NCBI RefSeq assembly: GCF_024666595.1 | Contig: NZ_CP088296.1 | Location: forward strand, 1,302,001-1,366,000 | DNA length: 64,000 nt | From: Sphingomonas sp. J315 | Lineage (GTDB): Bacteria; Pseudomonadota; Alphaproteobacteria; Sphingomonadales; Sphingomonadaceae | Direction of reading: 5' to 3' | Part shown: positions 1 to 8,843 of the stretch, piece after piece | Position numbering within the stretch: position 1 is the first letter of the stretch | Layout of the letters: every line of letters starts with the position of its first letter | Notes under the pieces: model-generated | Database searches by the model: none | What the model was told of the DNA's origin: nothing | Seen by the model: only the letters and a program-made list of their open reading frames with translations | Made by a program: the position numbers and the translations under genes

Positions 1-1178
1 TCGCGTACCAGCAGCATCGCGCCCGCCATCGGACCGCCGCCATTGGTGACCGCTGCAACCTTGGGATCTCCGGCAACCTGCCGTGCTCCGCCCTGCCCGC
101 GAAGCTGGACCACAGCTTCGTGAATGAAACCGAAGCCATGGGTGCGCCCACCGGACAATTGCCCGCCATGCGGATTGAGCGGCAGCGCGCCGTCACGCGC
201 GATTCGGCTGCCGCCTTCGACAAACGCGCCGCCCTCGCCGATCCCGCAAAACCCCATCGCCTCGAGCCAGGTCAATGCGAGGAAACTGAACCCATCATAG
301 AGCAGCGCGACATCGACGTCCGCAGGCTTCAAATCGGTTCGCGACCACAGCATCCGTGCCGCATCATGTGCCGCCATGCGCGGCATGTCCGCCTGGTCCC
401 AGGCGGCCCGGCCATGGATGCCACCACCCACCGAGTCGATGCGCACGACCGGCTTGCTGCGGTCTGCCACCGCATCCGCGGCGGAGAGCAGGATCACGGT
501 CGAGGCATCGGTCGGTGCATCGCAATCGAGCAGACCGAACGGCGTGCTGATCATCCGCGCCGACAGATAATCGTCCATCGTCATCGGTTCGCGGAACAGC
601 GCCTTGGGATTGTCCATCGCGCCGCGCCGCGCGTTGAGTGCGATCGCGCCAAGATGCTCGCGCCGGGTCCCGTACAGATGAAAATGGCGCTGCGCATATT
701 GCGACAACCAGTTGGTCGCCGAGATCGCGTCATAGGGGAAAATATACTGAAATTCGCCGTCGAGCCGAACGCGTTGCGTGCGGACTTCGGCATTCTCCTT
801 CCACGACGCCCCGCCCGACCCTTCCTTGACGGTACGGAAACACAGGACGTGCCGCGCCAACCCCGCCTTGATCGCAGCATAGGCATTGATGATGGAACCA
901 AGCTGCGCCGACCCTTCCATCGCCCCGGCAAACCAGTTCAGTTTGAAATCGAGCGCTTCCTTGAGATCCATCGTGCCGACTGGGGAGAACGGGATCGCAT
1001 CGGGCCGGCGGCCCGGAAAGGTCGACATGCCGTCGATGTCGGCGACAGTCAGCCCGGCGTCGGCGATCGCCTCAAGCGCCGCGTCCACGGTCAGCTCGAG
1101 GCCCGACTGCGGCAGCTTTCGCCCGACCGCAGACTGTCCGATGCCAGTGATGACGACGTCGATTCCCGTCATGTTCAT
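1..1178 (-). CDS. Thiolase-fold lipid-transfer protein, Ltp2-like (partial, C-terminus cut by window edge)
   Basis: An open frame on the minus strand runs off the left edge, giving about 392 residues. It begins MNMTGIDVVITGIGQSAVGR, and the late part contains NPHGGQLSGGRTHGFG followed by EAVVQLRG, the layout of SCP-x/lipid-transfer thiolases. Where a true thiolase carries its nucleophilic Cys (CASG region) I read AMEGSAQLG, so that Cys is absent, as in Ltp2-type retro-aldolases of steroid side-chain breakdown. AGGAGAAGG lies just upstream; ATG at 1172 is an alternative start with better spacing. Ltp2 enzymes normally need a DUF35 OB-fold partner, which I would expect beyond position 1. The family is clear; the aldolase role is inferred. 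Confidence 0.85.
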   Translation of the reverse strand, partial: MNMTGIDVVITGIGQSAVGRKLPQSGLELTVDAALEAIADAGLTVADIDGMSTFPGRRPDAIPFSPVGTMDLKEALDFKLNWFAGAMEGSAQLGSIINAYAAIKAGLARHVLCFRTVKEGSGGASWKENAEVRTQRVRLDGEFQYIFPYDAISATNWLSQYAQRHFHLYGTRREHLGAIALNARRGAMDNPKALFREPMTMDDYLSARMISTPFGLLDCDAPTDASTVILLSAADAVADRSKPVVRIDSVGGGIHGRAAWDQADMPRMAAHDAARMLWSRTDLKPADVDVALLYDGFSFLALTWLEAMGFCGIGEGGAFVEGGSRIARDGALPLNPHGGQLSGGRTHGFGFIHEAVVQLRGQGGARQVAGDPKVAAVTNGGGPMAGAMLLVR

Positions 1179-1248
1179 CCTTCTCCTGTCCGCGGCATAG
1201 CTGACATCATGTCAGCTTTCCAAAGCTGCGTGTGCAACTGTCTGTTTC

Positions 1249-1262
1249 ATCACATACGTGAC
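1249..1262. promoter_or_regulatory. Candidate IclR operator, copy 1
   Basis: ATCACATACGTGAC is a near-perfect 14-bp palindrome about 70 bp upstream of the Ltp2-like gene. It matches copies at 3485 and 12090. Binding by the local IclR protein is an inference. Confidence 0.45.
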
Positions 1263-1267
1263 CGCGT

Positions 1268-2478
1268 TCAGGCGATAACGCCCGTCTCGAGGAGCGCCTC
1301 GATCTCGTCCGCTCGATAGCCGAGCTCTGCCAGCACGGTCCGGCTGTGCTGGCCTAGCATCGGCGGGGCGACCGGCGAGACAACCGGCGTACGGCCAAGC
1401 TTGAGCGGGGAAGCAACGAGCTTCAGCTCGCCTGCGCTCGGATGCGCGACCTTAGCGACCATATCGCGCGCAGTCGCTTCCGGCGCGGCGAGCGCTTCCC
1501 CAACCTGACGCACCGCGCCGGTCGGTACGCCGACCGATCGCAGACCCGCCAACCACCATTCGGTCGTGTGCTCGCGCATCAGCGGCATGATCTCCGCCAG
1601 CAGCGCATCGCGATTGGCGACGCGCGAACCATTCTTCGCGAACCGTTCATCCGTCGCGAGATCGGGCCGGTCGAGCAGACGGGTTGCGAAGGCCGCGAAC
1701 TGCGCATCATTGCCGACCGCGACCACTACCTGTCCGTCGCGGGTATCGAACAATTGATAGGGCACGACCGTCGGATGGCCGTTCCCATAGCGGCGCGGCT
1801 CGGTGCCGGCGACAAGCGCGGCGCTGCCGACATTGGCCAGCATCGCAAGCTGGCAATCATAGAGCGCCATGTCGAGATGCTGCCCGGCCCCGTCGCGATC
1901 GGCGGCGATCAGCGCCGCCAGGATCGCCTGCGCCGCCGCCATGCCGGTGAAAAGATCGGCAACAGCCACCCCGACCTTCATTGGCTCGCCATCGACCGGG
2001 CCGGTGACCGACATCAGCCCCCCTCGGCCTGGATCACATAGTCATAGCCGGGCCGCTCCGCGATGGGCGAGCGCCGCCCATAGCCCGAGATCGAACAATA
2101 GACGATGCGCGGGTTGATCGCGGCGATCGATGAATAGCCGAGGCCGAACTTCTCCAGCCCGCCAAGCTTGTAATTCTCGACCAGCACATCGGCCTGCGCC
2201 GCCAGGTCGCGCACGATGCGCTGTCCTTCGGGCTTCGAGATATCGAGCGCGATGCTGCGCTTGTTGCGGTTGGCGCACAGATAATAGGCCGACTCGCCAC
2301 CGGTATAGGGCGGGCCCCAATGGCGCGTGTCGTCACCACCGCGCGGATGCTCGACCTTGGTGACCTCGGCACCCAGGTCCGCGAGCACCATCGTGCACCA
2401 GGGGCCGGCCAGCACACGCGACAAGTCAAGGACACGGCGCCCGGCAAGGGGTGCCGCACCCTTGTTCATGTTCGTCAT
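1268..2478 (-). pseudogene. Class III CoA-transferase (CaiB/BaiF family), frameshifted
   Basis: Two abutting frames make one CaiB/BaiF acyl-CoA transferase of about 402 residues, which moves CoA between a thioester and a free acid. The first (2014-2478) holds the N-terminus with [17 protein letters not shown] and [12 protein letters not shown], including the conserved Asp; the second (1268-2014) starts MSVTGPVDGEPMKVGVAV. The break is at a six-C run (2018-2023 on the plus strand): one more base restores the usual EGGLMSVTG junction. As read, stop and start overlap as TGATG. It lies upstream of the Ltp2-like gene on the same strand, probably in one operon. A consensus error is more likely than a dead gene. 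Confidence 0.85.
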
Positions 2479-2514
2479 TCGATCCCCCGATTGGTCAGAT
2501 TGGCAGGCAGCGCA

Positions 2515-3387
2515 TCACGCGGTTTGCAGGCTCGGCATGACGATGCGCGACGGCTCCCGGTTGGGCATCTGCACGACGTTGCGGCTGCCGCGGCCAAAGC
2601 GCGCGTCGATCTGTTCCATCAGCGCCTTGGACAGTTCCTCCTCGCGCCCGCGCATCACTTCGCTGATGCCGCCGATGCCGACGATCATGCGCTGCTGCCC
2701 GCTGATCCGGGGCAGCGGCGCGGCGATGATGCCGCCGCCGCGGGTCACCATGTCGCAGGTGAACGCATAGCCCTTGCGCCGGATCACGGCGATCTCCTCG
2801 AGCAGGTCGCGGATCTTGACCAGAGCTTCGCCATCCTGCGCTTCGGCATTGATCCGCATCACCAGCCGGGTGATCTCCGAATCGGTCATGGTGCTGAGCA
2901 GCGCATAGCCCGCGCCCGATGCGGCGAGCGGGCGCACGGTCCCAAGCGTCATGTGCAGTCGCGCCGGACTGGTCGCCTGGATCACATGGATGTACTGGAT
3001 ATGCAGACCGTTGCGCACGGCAAGGACGATGGTGTCGCCCGTCTGCTCGTTTAGCTCCTTCATCATGGAGATGATGGCGCCCTCTGCAAAAAACTGCGAG
3101 TTGACCCAGCTGCCAAGGAGCGCAACGCGACTCGAAGTGATGTAGGTGCGCGCCATTGGATCATAGTTGAGGTAACCCAAGCTCACCAGACTGCGAAGGA
3201 GCGCGGAGGTGCTGGACTGGGGATAGCCAAGCGCATCGGCGATCTCCATCACCGTCGACTGACGTTGCAAATCGTCAAAATATTCAAGGATTTCAAGCAC
3301 TCGACCGGCAGATTTGACGGTCTTGTTCTCAATCGGCGCGCGAACCAGAATACGGTCTCGCGACGGGGCCGAACGGCGACGTGCCAT
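2515..3387 (-). CDS. IclR-family transcriptional regulator
   Basis: This 290-residue protein has an N-terminal winged helix (KSAGRVLEILEYFDDL, then EIADALGYPQSSTSALL) and a C-terminal IclR effector-binding domain (RPLAASGAGYALLSTM; RKGYAFTCDMVTRGGG). I chose the ATG reading MARRRSAPSR because AGGAGAG precedes it by five bases; a longer frame reaches 3456 without a ribosome site. IclR proteins usually control neighbouring aromatic or acyl-CoA catabolic operons and bind small acids. It is divergent from the PF10118 gene at 3583, and the 14-bp palindrome at 3485 lies between them, so self-regulation and control of the cluster are likely but inferred. Confidence 0.9.
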   Translation of the reverse strand: MARRRSAPSRDRILVRAPIENKTVKSAGRVLEILEYFDDLQRQSTVMEIADALGYPQSSTSALLRSLVSLGYLNYDPMARTYITSSRVALLGSWVNSQFFAEGAIISMMKELNEQTGDTIVLAVRNGLHIQYIHVIQATSPARLHMTLGTVRPLAASGAGYALLSTMTDSEITRLVMRINAEAQDGEALVKIRDLLEEIAVIRRKGYAFTCDMVTRGGGIIAAPLPRISGQQRMIVGIGGISEVMRGREEELSKALMEQIDARFGRGSRNVVQMPNREPSRIVMPSLQTA

Positions 3388-3484
3388 CGGTTCTCTCCTA
3401 ATTTCGGCGCTGCTGACGAGCGCTTGCGATCCATCGGCAACCGCAAGCTGCCTCAATCACATCCGTGCTGTCCATAGCAGACGG

Positions 3485-3498
3485 ATCACATATGTGAT
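3485..3498. promoter_or_regulatory. Candidate IclR operator, copy 2 (perfect palindrome)
   Basis: ATCACATATGTGAT is a perfect 14-bp palindrome between the divergent IclR and PF10118 genes, about 100 bp from each start. Related copies are at 1249 and 12090. Confidence 0.55.
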
Positions 3499-3582
3499 AT
3501 GCTCCACCCTCCTCCCCGAAAAGCCGACAATATGTTATTTTCTGGCCATGGCGGATCGTAGAACCGCCGCATCCGGAGAGGC

Positions 3583-4416
3583 ATGATGCAGGTACGCTTT
3601 CCCAAATGGGATTTCTCGAAAGTCCGGGCGCATTGGGCGCCGCATCGCGAATTCGCGCAGATGCAGAACGCGGCATCGACCGTCCCGGCTTATATCGAAC
3701 CCTATCTGGTCAAGGTGATGCTGCAAGCGCAGGCTGCGCTGCCCGCCCGATATGAGAAACTTCACAAGGATCTGGCGATCTTCATCAAGCAGGAGATGCA
3801 GCATTGCCGGCAGCATCTGCTGTTCAACAAGGCGCTGCGCGCTGACGGTTATGAAGGCATGCTGGCGATCGAGAAGGAATATGAGGCGGATTACGATCGC
3901 TTCCTGAAGACCAAATCGCTGCGCTTCAACGTCGCCTATTCGGAGGGATTCGAGGCGGTCAGTTCCGTCGCGGTCGACAATTTCTTCGAGGATTTCGCGC
4001 CATTCCTCGATGGCGCCGATACCGAAGCGGTCGAAATGTGGAAATGGCATCTGGCCGAGGAATATGAGCATCGCGAGGTGGCGCACGACGTCTATCACGC
4101 ATTGTTCGGTCGCGGACCGATCGCATATCTCTATCGTATCTGGGCGTTCTTCTACGCGGTAAAGCATATCCGCGGCCATGTGCGCAAAGTGCAGACCTAT
4201 CTGCTCGATAAGGACCGCGAGGGCATGAGCGCGGAGGAACGCGCCGCTTCGATCGCGCGGCAGCAGCATGTCCAGCAGGTCACCGGTCGGCACGCCAAGG
4301 CGCATCTCAAGCGCATCCTGTCGCCTTTCTACAAGCCCGCCGACCGGTTGCCGCCGCGCGGCCTACAGGAAGTCCTCGATCGCTACGCCCGCAAGCCGGC
4401 TGCCGGGACAGCCTAG
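3583..4416 (+). CDS. Predicted metal-dependent hydrolase, PF10118 family (copy 1)
   Basis: A 277-residue, mostly helical protein with the acidic/histidine pattern of the PF10118 family (ferritin-like fold): QEMQHCRQH near residue 80, YSEGFEAV near 125, and LAEEYEHREVAHDV near 155. These Glu and His residues are well placed to bind two metals. GGAGAGGC precedes a doubled ATG, so 3586 is equally possible. The substrate is unknown; the family is often found in steroid and hydrocarbon clusters. A second copy at 17374 shares the start (FPKWDF versus YPKMEF) and the metal motifs, so the two are paralogues in one cluster. Confidence 0.85.
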   Translation: MMQVRFPKWDFSKVRAHWAPHREFAQMQNAASTVPAYIEPYLVKVMLQAQAALPARYEKLHKDLAIFIKQEMQHCRQHLLFNKALRADGYEGMLAIEKEYEADYDRFLKTKSLRFNVAYSEGFEAVSSVAVDNFFEDFAPFLDGADTEAVEMWKWHLAEEYEHREVAHDVYHALFGRGPIAYLYRIWAFFYAVKHIRGHVRKVQTYLLDKDREGMSAEERAASIARQQHVQQVTGRHAKAHLKRILSPFYKPADRLPPRGLQEVLDRYARKPAAGTA

Positions 4417-4515
4417 GCTGTCCCGGGCCATCCCAGCACGGATGTGTTGATCGTCGGCGCCACGGTGTCAGCGCGCGGCACCGCGTCTAGGATCGTGCCC
4501 GGAAGGAACAGCAAA

Positions 4516-5229
4516 ATGGCAGCCAAACGGCTTCTCGTCCTCGGCGCTTGCGGGGACATCGGACAGGGCATCGTCCGCGGCGCGCACGCACAGGGCTTCC
4601 GGCTTGTCGCCGGGGACCGAAACGCCGAGCGCCTTGTTCGCTATGATGACGGCTCAGGCATCGCCACCGTGGTCGGCGATCTCGGCTCGGTCGAGGCCGC
4701 GATCGCATTGTGGGAGGCAGCGCAGGTGCCGTTTGGGGGCATCGATGCAGTCGCCATCGCGGTCAATGCACCCAATGCGGCAAAGCCCCTGCTCGAATGG
4801 TCGAGCGCCGAAATGGCGGAGGTCTATGCGTCCAATTTGCTGACCCATTTCCATGCGATCAAGGCGATGCTCCCACGGCTGCCACGAGACGGGATGCTGA
4901 TCGGGATCGGCGGCGGCACAGCGGACTTCATCCTCCCCAAAATGGCTCAGCTTTCGATGCTCCAGGCGGCACAACGGATGATGTACCGCGGCTTCGCCAG
5001 AGAATATCGCGACGGTGCGCAGATACGCGAGCTCATGCTGATCAGCATGATCAATGGCGAGCGCAAGCGCGACATCGCCGAACCGCATTGGGTGATGGAC
5101 ACCGAGGTCGGTGAGCATGTCTGCGCGATCATCGAAGATCCCGAAACCTTCGCCGGACCGATCCTGAGGCTGGAATCACGCGACCAGATCGGCAAACCCG
5201 AAACGGCACGCGAAAGGGCTTCTGCATGA
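4516..5229 (+). CDS. SDR-fold protein without the Tyr-Lys active site
   Basis: A 237-residue Rossmann-fold protein. The cofactor loop is LVLGACGDIGQG at residues 7-18 and the DNA ends within four bases of the crotonase gene (ATGA overlap), so translation is probably coupled. Where classical short-chain dehydrogenases have YxxxK, this protein reads QLSMLQAAQRMM (about residues 145-156), with no Tyr or Lys. It may be a non-catalytic or unusual SDR, or may use other residues. I chose the ATG after GGAAGGAACAGCAAA; an in-frame ATG at 4444 has no ribosome site. Its role in the pathway is unknown. Confidence 0.75.
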   Translation: MAAKRLLVLGACGDIGQGIVRGAHAQGFRLVAGDRNAERLVRYDDGSGIATVVGDLGSVEAAIALWEAAQVPFGGIDAVAIAVNAPNAAKPLLEWSSAEMAEVYASNLLTHFHAIKAMLPRLPRDGMLIGIGGGTADFILPKMAQLSMLQAAQRMMYRGFAREYRDGAQIRELMLISMINGERKRDIAEPHWVMDTEVGEHVCAIIEDPETFAGPILRLESRDQIGKPETARERASA

Positions 5230-6026
5230 GCGGCCCCGTCCTCAAGGCCGAGCGTGAGGGGCCGATCCTGATCCTGACGATCGATGATCCCGCGACGCGC
5301 AATGCGCTGAGCCCCGAGCTGACGCGCGCGCTGGTTGCCGCCTGCGCCGAAGCCAATTCGGACATGAGCGTCAGCTGTGTGATCTTGACGGGTGCAGGCG
5401 ACGTGTTCTGCGCGGGCGGCAACATCAAGGACATGTATGCCCGCGCAAATCACTTCGCAGGCAATGCGGCGGAAATCCGCCGGACCTATCAGGCCGGCGT
5501 GCAGACGATCGCGCGCGCGCTGTATGACCTCGAAGTCCCCTCGATCGCGGCGGTCAATGGCGCAGCGATGGGCGCGGGGATGGACTTCGCCACGATGTGC
5601 ACCATGCGCATCGCGTCGGAACGGGCAAAGTTCGCGGAGAGCTTCATCAAGCTCGGTCTGACTTCGGCGGCCGGCGGCGCATGGTTCCTCAATCGCGCGA
5701 TCGGCGCATCGGCTGCGGCGGAACTGGCGCTTACCGGTGACACGATCGATGCTGCACGTGCGCTCGAGATCGGGCTTGTCAGTGGCGTGGTGCCGCACGC
5801 CACGCTGCTCGATGAAGCCAAGGCACTCGCGAAGCGGATCGCCCGGCATCCCGCCCATTCGATCCGGCTCAATACGCGATTGCTGCGCGAATCGGCGCGG
5901 CTCGATCTGTCCGCCGCACTGGAGATCGCATCGGCGATGCAGGCCGTCGTCCAACAGACTGACGATCAGCATGAGGCGGTCGCGGCTGCGGTGGAAAAGC
6001 GCCCGCCCGCCTATAAGGGCAAGTGA
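5226..6026 (+). CDS. Crotonase/enoyl-CoA hydratase-family protein with altered catalytic acids
   Basis: A 266-residue crotonase-fold protein. The oxyanion-hole segments are present (VFCAGGNIKDM near 60; NGAAMGAGMD near 111-120). Aligned to rat mitochondrial enoyl-CoA hydratase, the first catalytic Glu (Glu144) is Asp120 and the second (Glu164) is Phe140 in AKFAESFIKLGL. A plain syn-hydration of an enoyl-CoA is therefore doubtful; an isomerase, ring-opening hydrolase or other crotonase reaction is more likely. It overlaps both neighbours (ATGA upstream, TGATG downstream), marking a tight operon. Family certain, reaction not known. Confidence 0.88.
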   Translation: MSGPVLKAEREGPILILTIDDPATRNALSPELTRALVAACAEANSDMSVSCVILTGAGDVFCAGGNIKDMYARANHFAGNAAEIRRTYQAGVQTIARALYDLEVPSIAAVNGAAMGAGMDFATMCTMRIASERAKFAESFIKLGLTSAAGGAWFLNRAIGASAAAELALTGDTIDAARALEIGLVSGVVPHATLLDEAKALAKRIARHPAHSIRLNTRLLRESARLDLSAALEIASAMQAVVQQTDDQHEAVAAAVEKRPPAYKGK

Positions 6027-6793
6027 TGGATCCGCTCGCGGTATATCGGCTGGATGACCGGCTCGCTGTCGTTACCGGGGCCGCATCCGGCATCGGGCTC
6101 GAAACGGCACGCTTCTATGTCGCGATGGGCGCAACGGTCGTGATGGCCGATATCGACGGAAAGATGCTGGCCGCACGCGCAGCCGAGATCGGCAAGTCCG
6201 CGCATGCCTTCGCAGCCGATCTGTCCGCCCCCCAGGCGCTCGAACGGCTGGCCCGGTTCGCCGCGTCCATTGCCCCGATCGATATCTGGGCGAATGTCGC
6301 TGGCACAGCGGGCCTGTTCGATCTGGTCGATGCTGAACCGGAGGCCTATGCGCGCATCGCGCGGATCAACATGGACGGCACCTATTGGGGCTGCGCCGCC
6401 GCCGCACGCGCGATGGGGACGCGAGGGGGCACGATCATCAACGTGTCGTCCAATGCCGCGGACCAACCGATGGCGGGCCTGTCGGTCTATGCGATGACCA
6501 AGGCCGCGGTGAACATGCTGACGCGCAGCCTGGCGGTCGAGCTTGGGCCGAAGCAGATACGCGTCAATGCCGTCGCGCCGGGCTTCGTCCTGACCGGGAT
6601 GACCGGTCAGGCGCGAATGACGGCGGACAAGCTTGAGGAAACGCTCCGCCGCAACGCTGCCCGTTCGCCGATCGGCGCAACCGGCGAGCCTGCCGACATC
6701 GCCCATGCCATGCTCTATCTCGCCTCCGATGCCAGCCGCTATGTCACCGGTCAGATCCTGCGGGTGAATGGCGGCGCGACCATGCCCGGATAG
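6026..6793 (+). CDS. Short-chain dehydrogenase/reductase
   Basis: A classical SDR of 255 residues. It has the cofactor motif TGAASGIG (17-24), a catalytic Ser at 141/142 in NVSSNAAD and Tyr155-x3-Lys159 in SVYAMTKAA, and ends in NGGATMPG. Asp42 after the second strand favours NAD(H). It probably oxidises a hydroxyacyl-CoA or alcohol made by its neighbours. The start is the ATG overlapping the crotonase stop (TGATG); a GTG one codon earlier is less likely. In the operon with the crotonase and the SDR-like protein at 4516. Confidence 0.9.
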   Translation: MDPLAVYRLDDRLAVVTGAASGIGLETARFYVAMGATVVMADIDGKMLAARAAEIGKSAHAFAADLSAPQALERLARFAASIAPIDIWANVAGTAGLFDLVDAEPEAYARIARINMDGTYWGCAAAARAMGTRGGTIINVSSNAADQPMAGLSVYAMTKAAVNMLTRSLAVELGPKQIRVNAVAPGFVLTGMTGQARMTADKLEETLRRNAARSPIGATGEPADIAHAMLYLASDASRYVTGQILRVNGGATMPG

Positions 6794-6904
6794 GCGTTCT
6801 TGACGCTGTTTCAGCATCCCCGTGATGCTTGCCTTGCGCTGGTTGCCCCCTGAGCGCGCCGCGTCATACCGGATCGGGAGACTTCGATTTCGGGGAATAA
6901 TTTC

Positions 6905-7678
6905 GTGACCAATCCAATGAACCTGTCAGGCCGCACCATCCTGATCACGGGAGCTGCACAGGGGATCGGGCTGGCGACCGCACAGCTTTGCGCTGCGCTC
7001 GACGCCAATGTCATCCTGCTCGATCGCAGCGAAGAACAACTCGACGCGGCGCTGGCATCGTTCGATTCGGGCAAGGCGATGAAGATCGCCGGCAGCGTCA
7101 CGGATCGCGCGTTCGTGAAACAGGCTGTGGCGGAGGCCGCTGCGCGCTTCGGCGGTATCCATGGCCTGGTGAACAATGCGGGCATCACCCGCACTGCGAT
7201 GATCGACAAGATGACCGCCGATGACTGGCAGGCGGTGATCGACGTCAACCTGACCGGCGCGTTCAACATGCTTCAGGCGGTCGGCATGGACATGATCGCT
7301 CGCGCCAAGAGCGGCGAGAGCGATCCCGGGGCCATCGTCAACATCTCGTCGGATGCGGGCCGCAAGGGCACGATCGGCCAGATCAACTATGGCGCGGCCA
7401 AGTCCGGCGTACTGGGCCTGACCATGTCGGCCGCACGCGAATGGGGCCGCTACGGGATCCGCACCAACTCGGTCGCCTATGGTATCGTCGAGACGGACAT
7501 GACCGAGACGGTGCGCAGCGAAAAATTCCGCGATCGCTATCTCGCCAATATTCCGCTCGGCCGGTTCCTGACCAAGGAGGAGGCGGCCAATTCCATCGCC
7601 TTCCTGCTGTCTCCCGCCGCCGCCTTCATCACCGGACAGCATCTGTCGGTGAATGGCGGTTCGCACATCACGGCCTGA
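6905..7678 (+). CDS. Short-chain dehydrogenase/reductase (FabG-like)
   Basis: A 257-residue SDR with TGAAQGIG (15-22), NNAG (90-93), Ser148 and Tyr162-x3-Lys166 in NYGAAKSG. Asp40 after the second strand suggests NAD(H). The C-terminus ...SVNGGSHITA is typical of 3-oxoacyl-reductase-like members. GTG at 6905 is taken as the start, with ATG at 6917 as an alternative. About 110 bp separate it from the previous SDR and it leads directly into the acyl-CoA dehydrogenase pair, so it may start a new transcript. Likely a 3-hydroxyacyl-CoA dehydrogenase step, inferred from context. Confidence 0.88.
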   Translation: MTNPMNLSGRTILITGAAQGIGLATAQLCAALDANVILLDRSEEQLDAALASFDSGKAMKIAGSVTDRAFVKQAVAEAAARFGGIHGLVNNAGITRTAMIDKMTADDWQAVIDVNLTGAFNMLQAVGMDMIARAKSGESDPGAIVNISSDAGRKGTIGQINYGAAKSGVLGLTMSAAREWGRYGIRTNSVAYGIVETDMTETVRSEKFRDRYLANIPLGRFLTKEEAANSIAFLLSPAAAFITGQHLSVNGGSHITA

Positions 7679-7682
7679 GCCT

Positions 7683-8843
7683 ATGTCCGCAACCGCCCTT
7701 CATCTGGACCTGCCCGAACTCCCCGAAGCCGCCGAGACGCTGCGTGCGAAGGTCCGCGCTTTCGTCGCACGCGAACGCGCGGAAGGGCATTTGCCGCCGC
7801 CGGAAAAGATCGGCCTCGGCTTCGATATCGAAACCACCAAGCGGATCGCGGCACAGGGATGGATCGGCCTGACCTGGCCCAGGCAATATGGCGGCGGCGA
7901 GCGAACCGCGCTCGAGCGCTATGTGATGAACGAGGAGCTGCTCGCCGCCGCACTCCCTGTCGGCGCACATTGGGTAGCGGACCGGCAGAGTGGTCCGGTT
8001 CTGCTCAAGTTCGGAAACGACGCGCAGAAAGACTTCTACCTGCCCCGGATCGCTGCGGGTGACTGCTATTTCTGCATCGGGATGAGCGAGCCGGAATCGG
8101 GGTCCGACCTCGCCTCGCTCAAGGCGCGCGCGGAAAAGGTCGCGGGCGGCTGGCGCATCAACGGGCGCAAGATCTGGACCACCAATGCACACCGCGTTCA
8201 CTACATGATCACGCTCGTTCGGACCTCGACGGTCGAGGGTTCGCGCCATGCCGGTCTCAGCCAGCTGATCGTCGATCTCAAGACGCCGGGCGTCACCATC
8301 AGTCCGATCATCTCGATGGCCGGCGAACATGACTTCAACGAGGTGCTGCTCGAGGACGTGTTCGTCCCGGACGACGCGTTGATCGGGCAGGAAGGCAATG
8401 GCTGGAACCAGGTCTCGGCCGAACTCGCTTATGAACGATCCGGACCCGAACGGTGGCTGTCGAGCTTCCGGCTGGTCTCCGAACTGATCGACATTCTCGG
8501 CCCGGACGCCCAGCCGGCGAGCCTTGAGGAACTCGGGCGGCTGCTCTCGCATCTCCTATCGCTGCGCCAGCTTTCAATGTCGGTAGCCAGCATGATCCAG
8601 CGCGGATTGTCACCCAATCTCGAGGCCTCGATCGTCAAGGACCTCGGTACCAAATTCGAGCAGGAGGCGGTGCGCGTCGTGCGCAACCTCGTCGCCTCCG
8701 AAGATCTGACTGCCAATGGCCGCAATGCGCGGCTGGGGCGCCTGCTGAGCCATGCGCAGGTCTATGCACCCGCCTTCACCATTCGTGGCGGTACCAACGA
8801 GATTTTGCGCGGGATCATCGCGCGGGGGATTGGCCTGAGATGA
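7683..8843 (+). CDS. Acyl-CoA dehydrogenase, large subunit type
   Basis: A 386-residue flavoprotein of the acyl-CoA dehydrogenase family. It has the substrate/FAD motifs CIGMSEPESGSDLASL (about 131-146) and KIWTTNAH, and a C-terminal FAD-contact stretch RGGTNEILRG. The Glu of the medium-chain type (YEGT) is Gly here; instead Glu251 in ELAYERSGPER sits where isovaleryl-CoA dehydrogenase and the steroid enzyme ChsE4 keep their base. The gene overlaps the smaller dehydrogenase by four bases. Together they look like an alpha2beta2 dehydrogenase of the FadE26-FadE27 kind, which oxidise steroid side chains. The start is the ATG just after the SDR stop. Confidence 0.9.
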   Translation: MSATALHLDLPELPEAAETLRAKVRAFVARERAEGHLPPPEKIGLGFDIETTKRIAAQGWIGLTWPRQYGGGERTALERYVMNEELLAAALPVGAHWVADRQSGPVLLKFGNDAQKDFYLPRIAAGDCYFCIGMSEPESGSDLASLKARAEKVAGGWRINGRKIWTTNAHRVHYMITLVRTSTVEGSRHAGLSQLIVDLKTPGVTISPIISMAGEHDFNEVLLEDVFVPDDALIGQEGNGWNQVSAELAYERSGPERWLSSFRLVSELIDILGPDAQPASLEELGRLLSHLLSLRQLSMSVASMIQRGLSPNLEASIVKDLGTKFEQEAVRVVRNLVASEDLTANGRNARLGRLLSHAQVYAPAFTIRGGTNEILRGIIARGIGLR

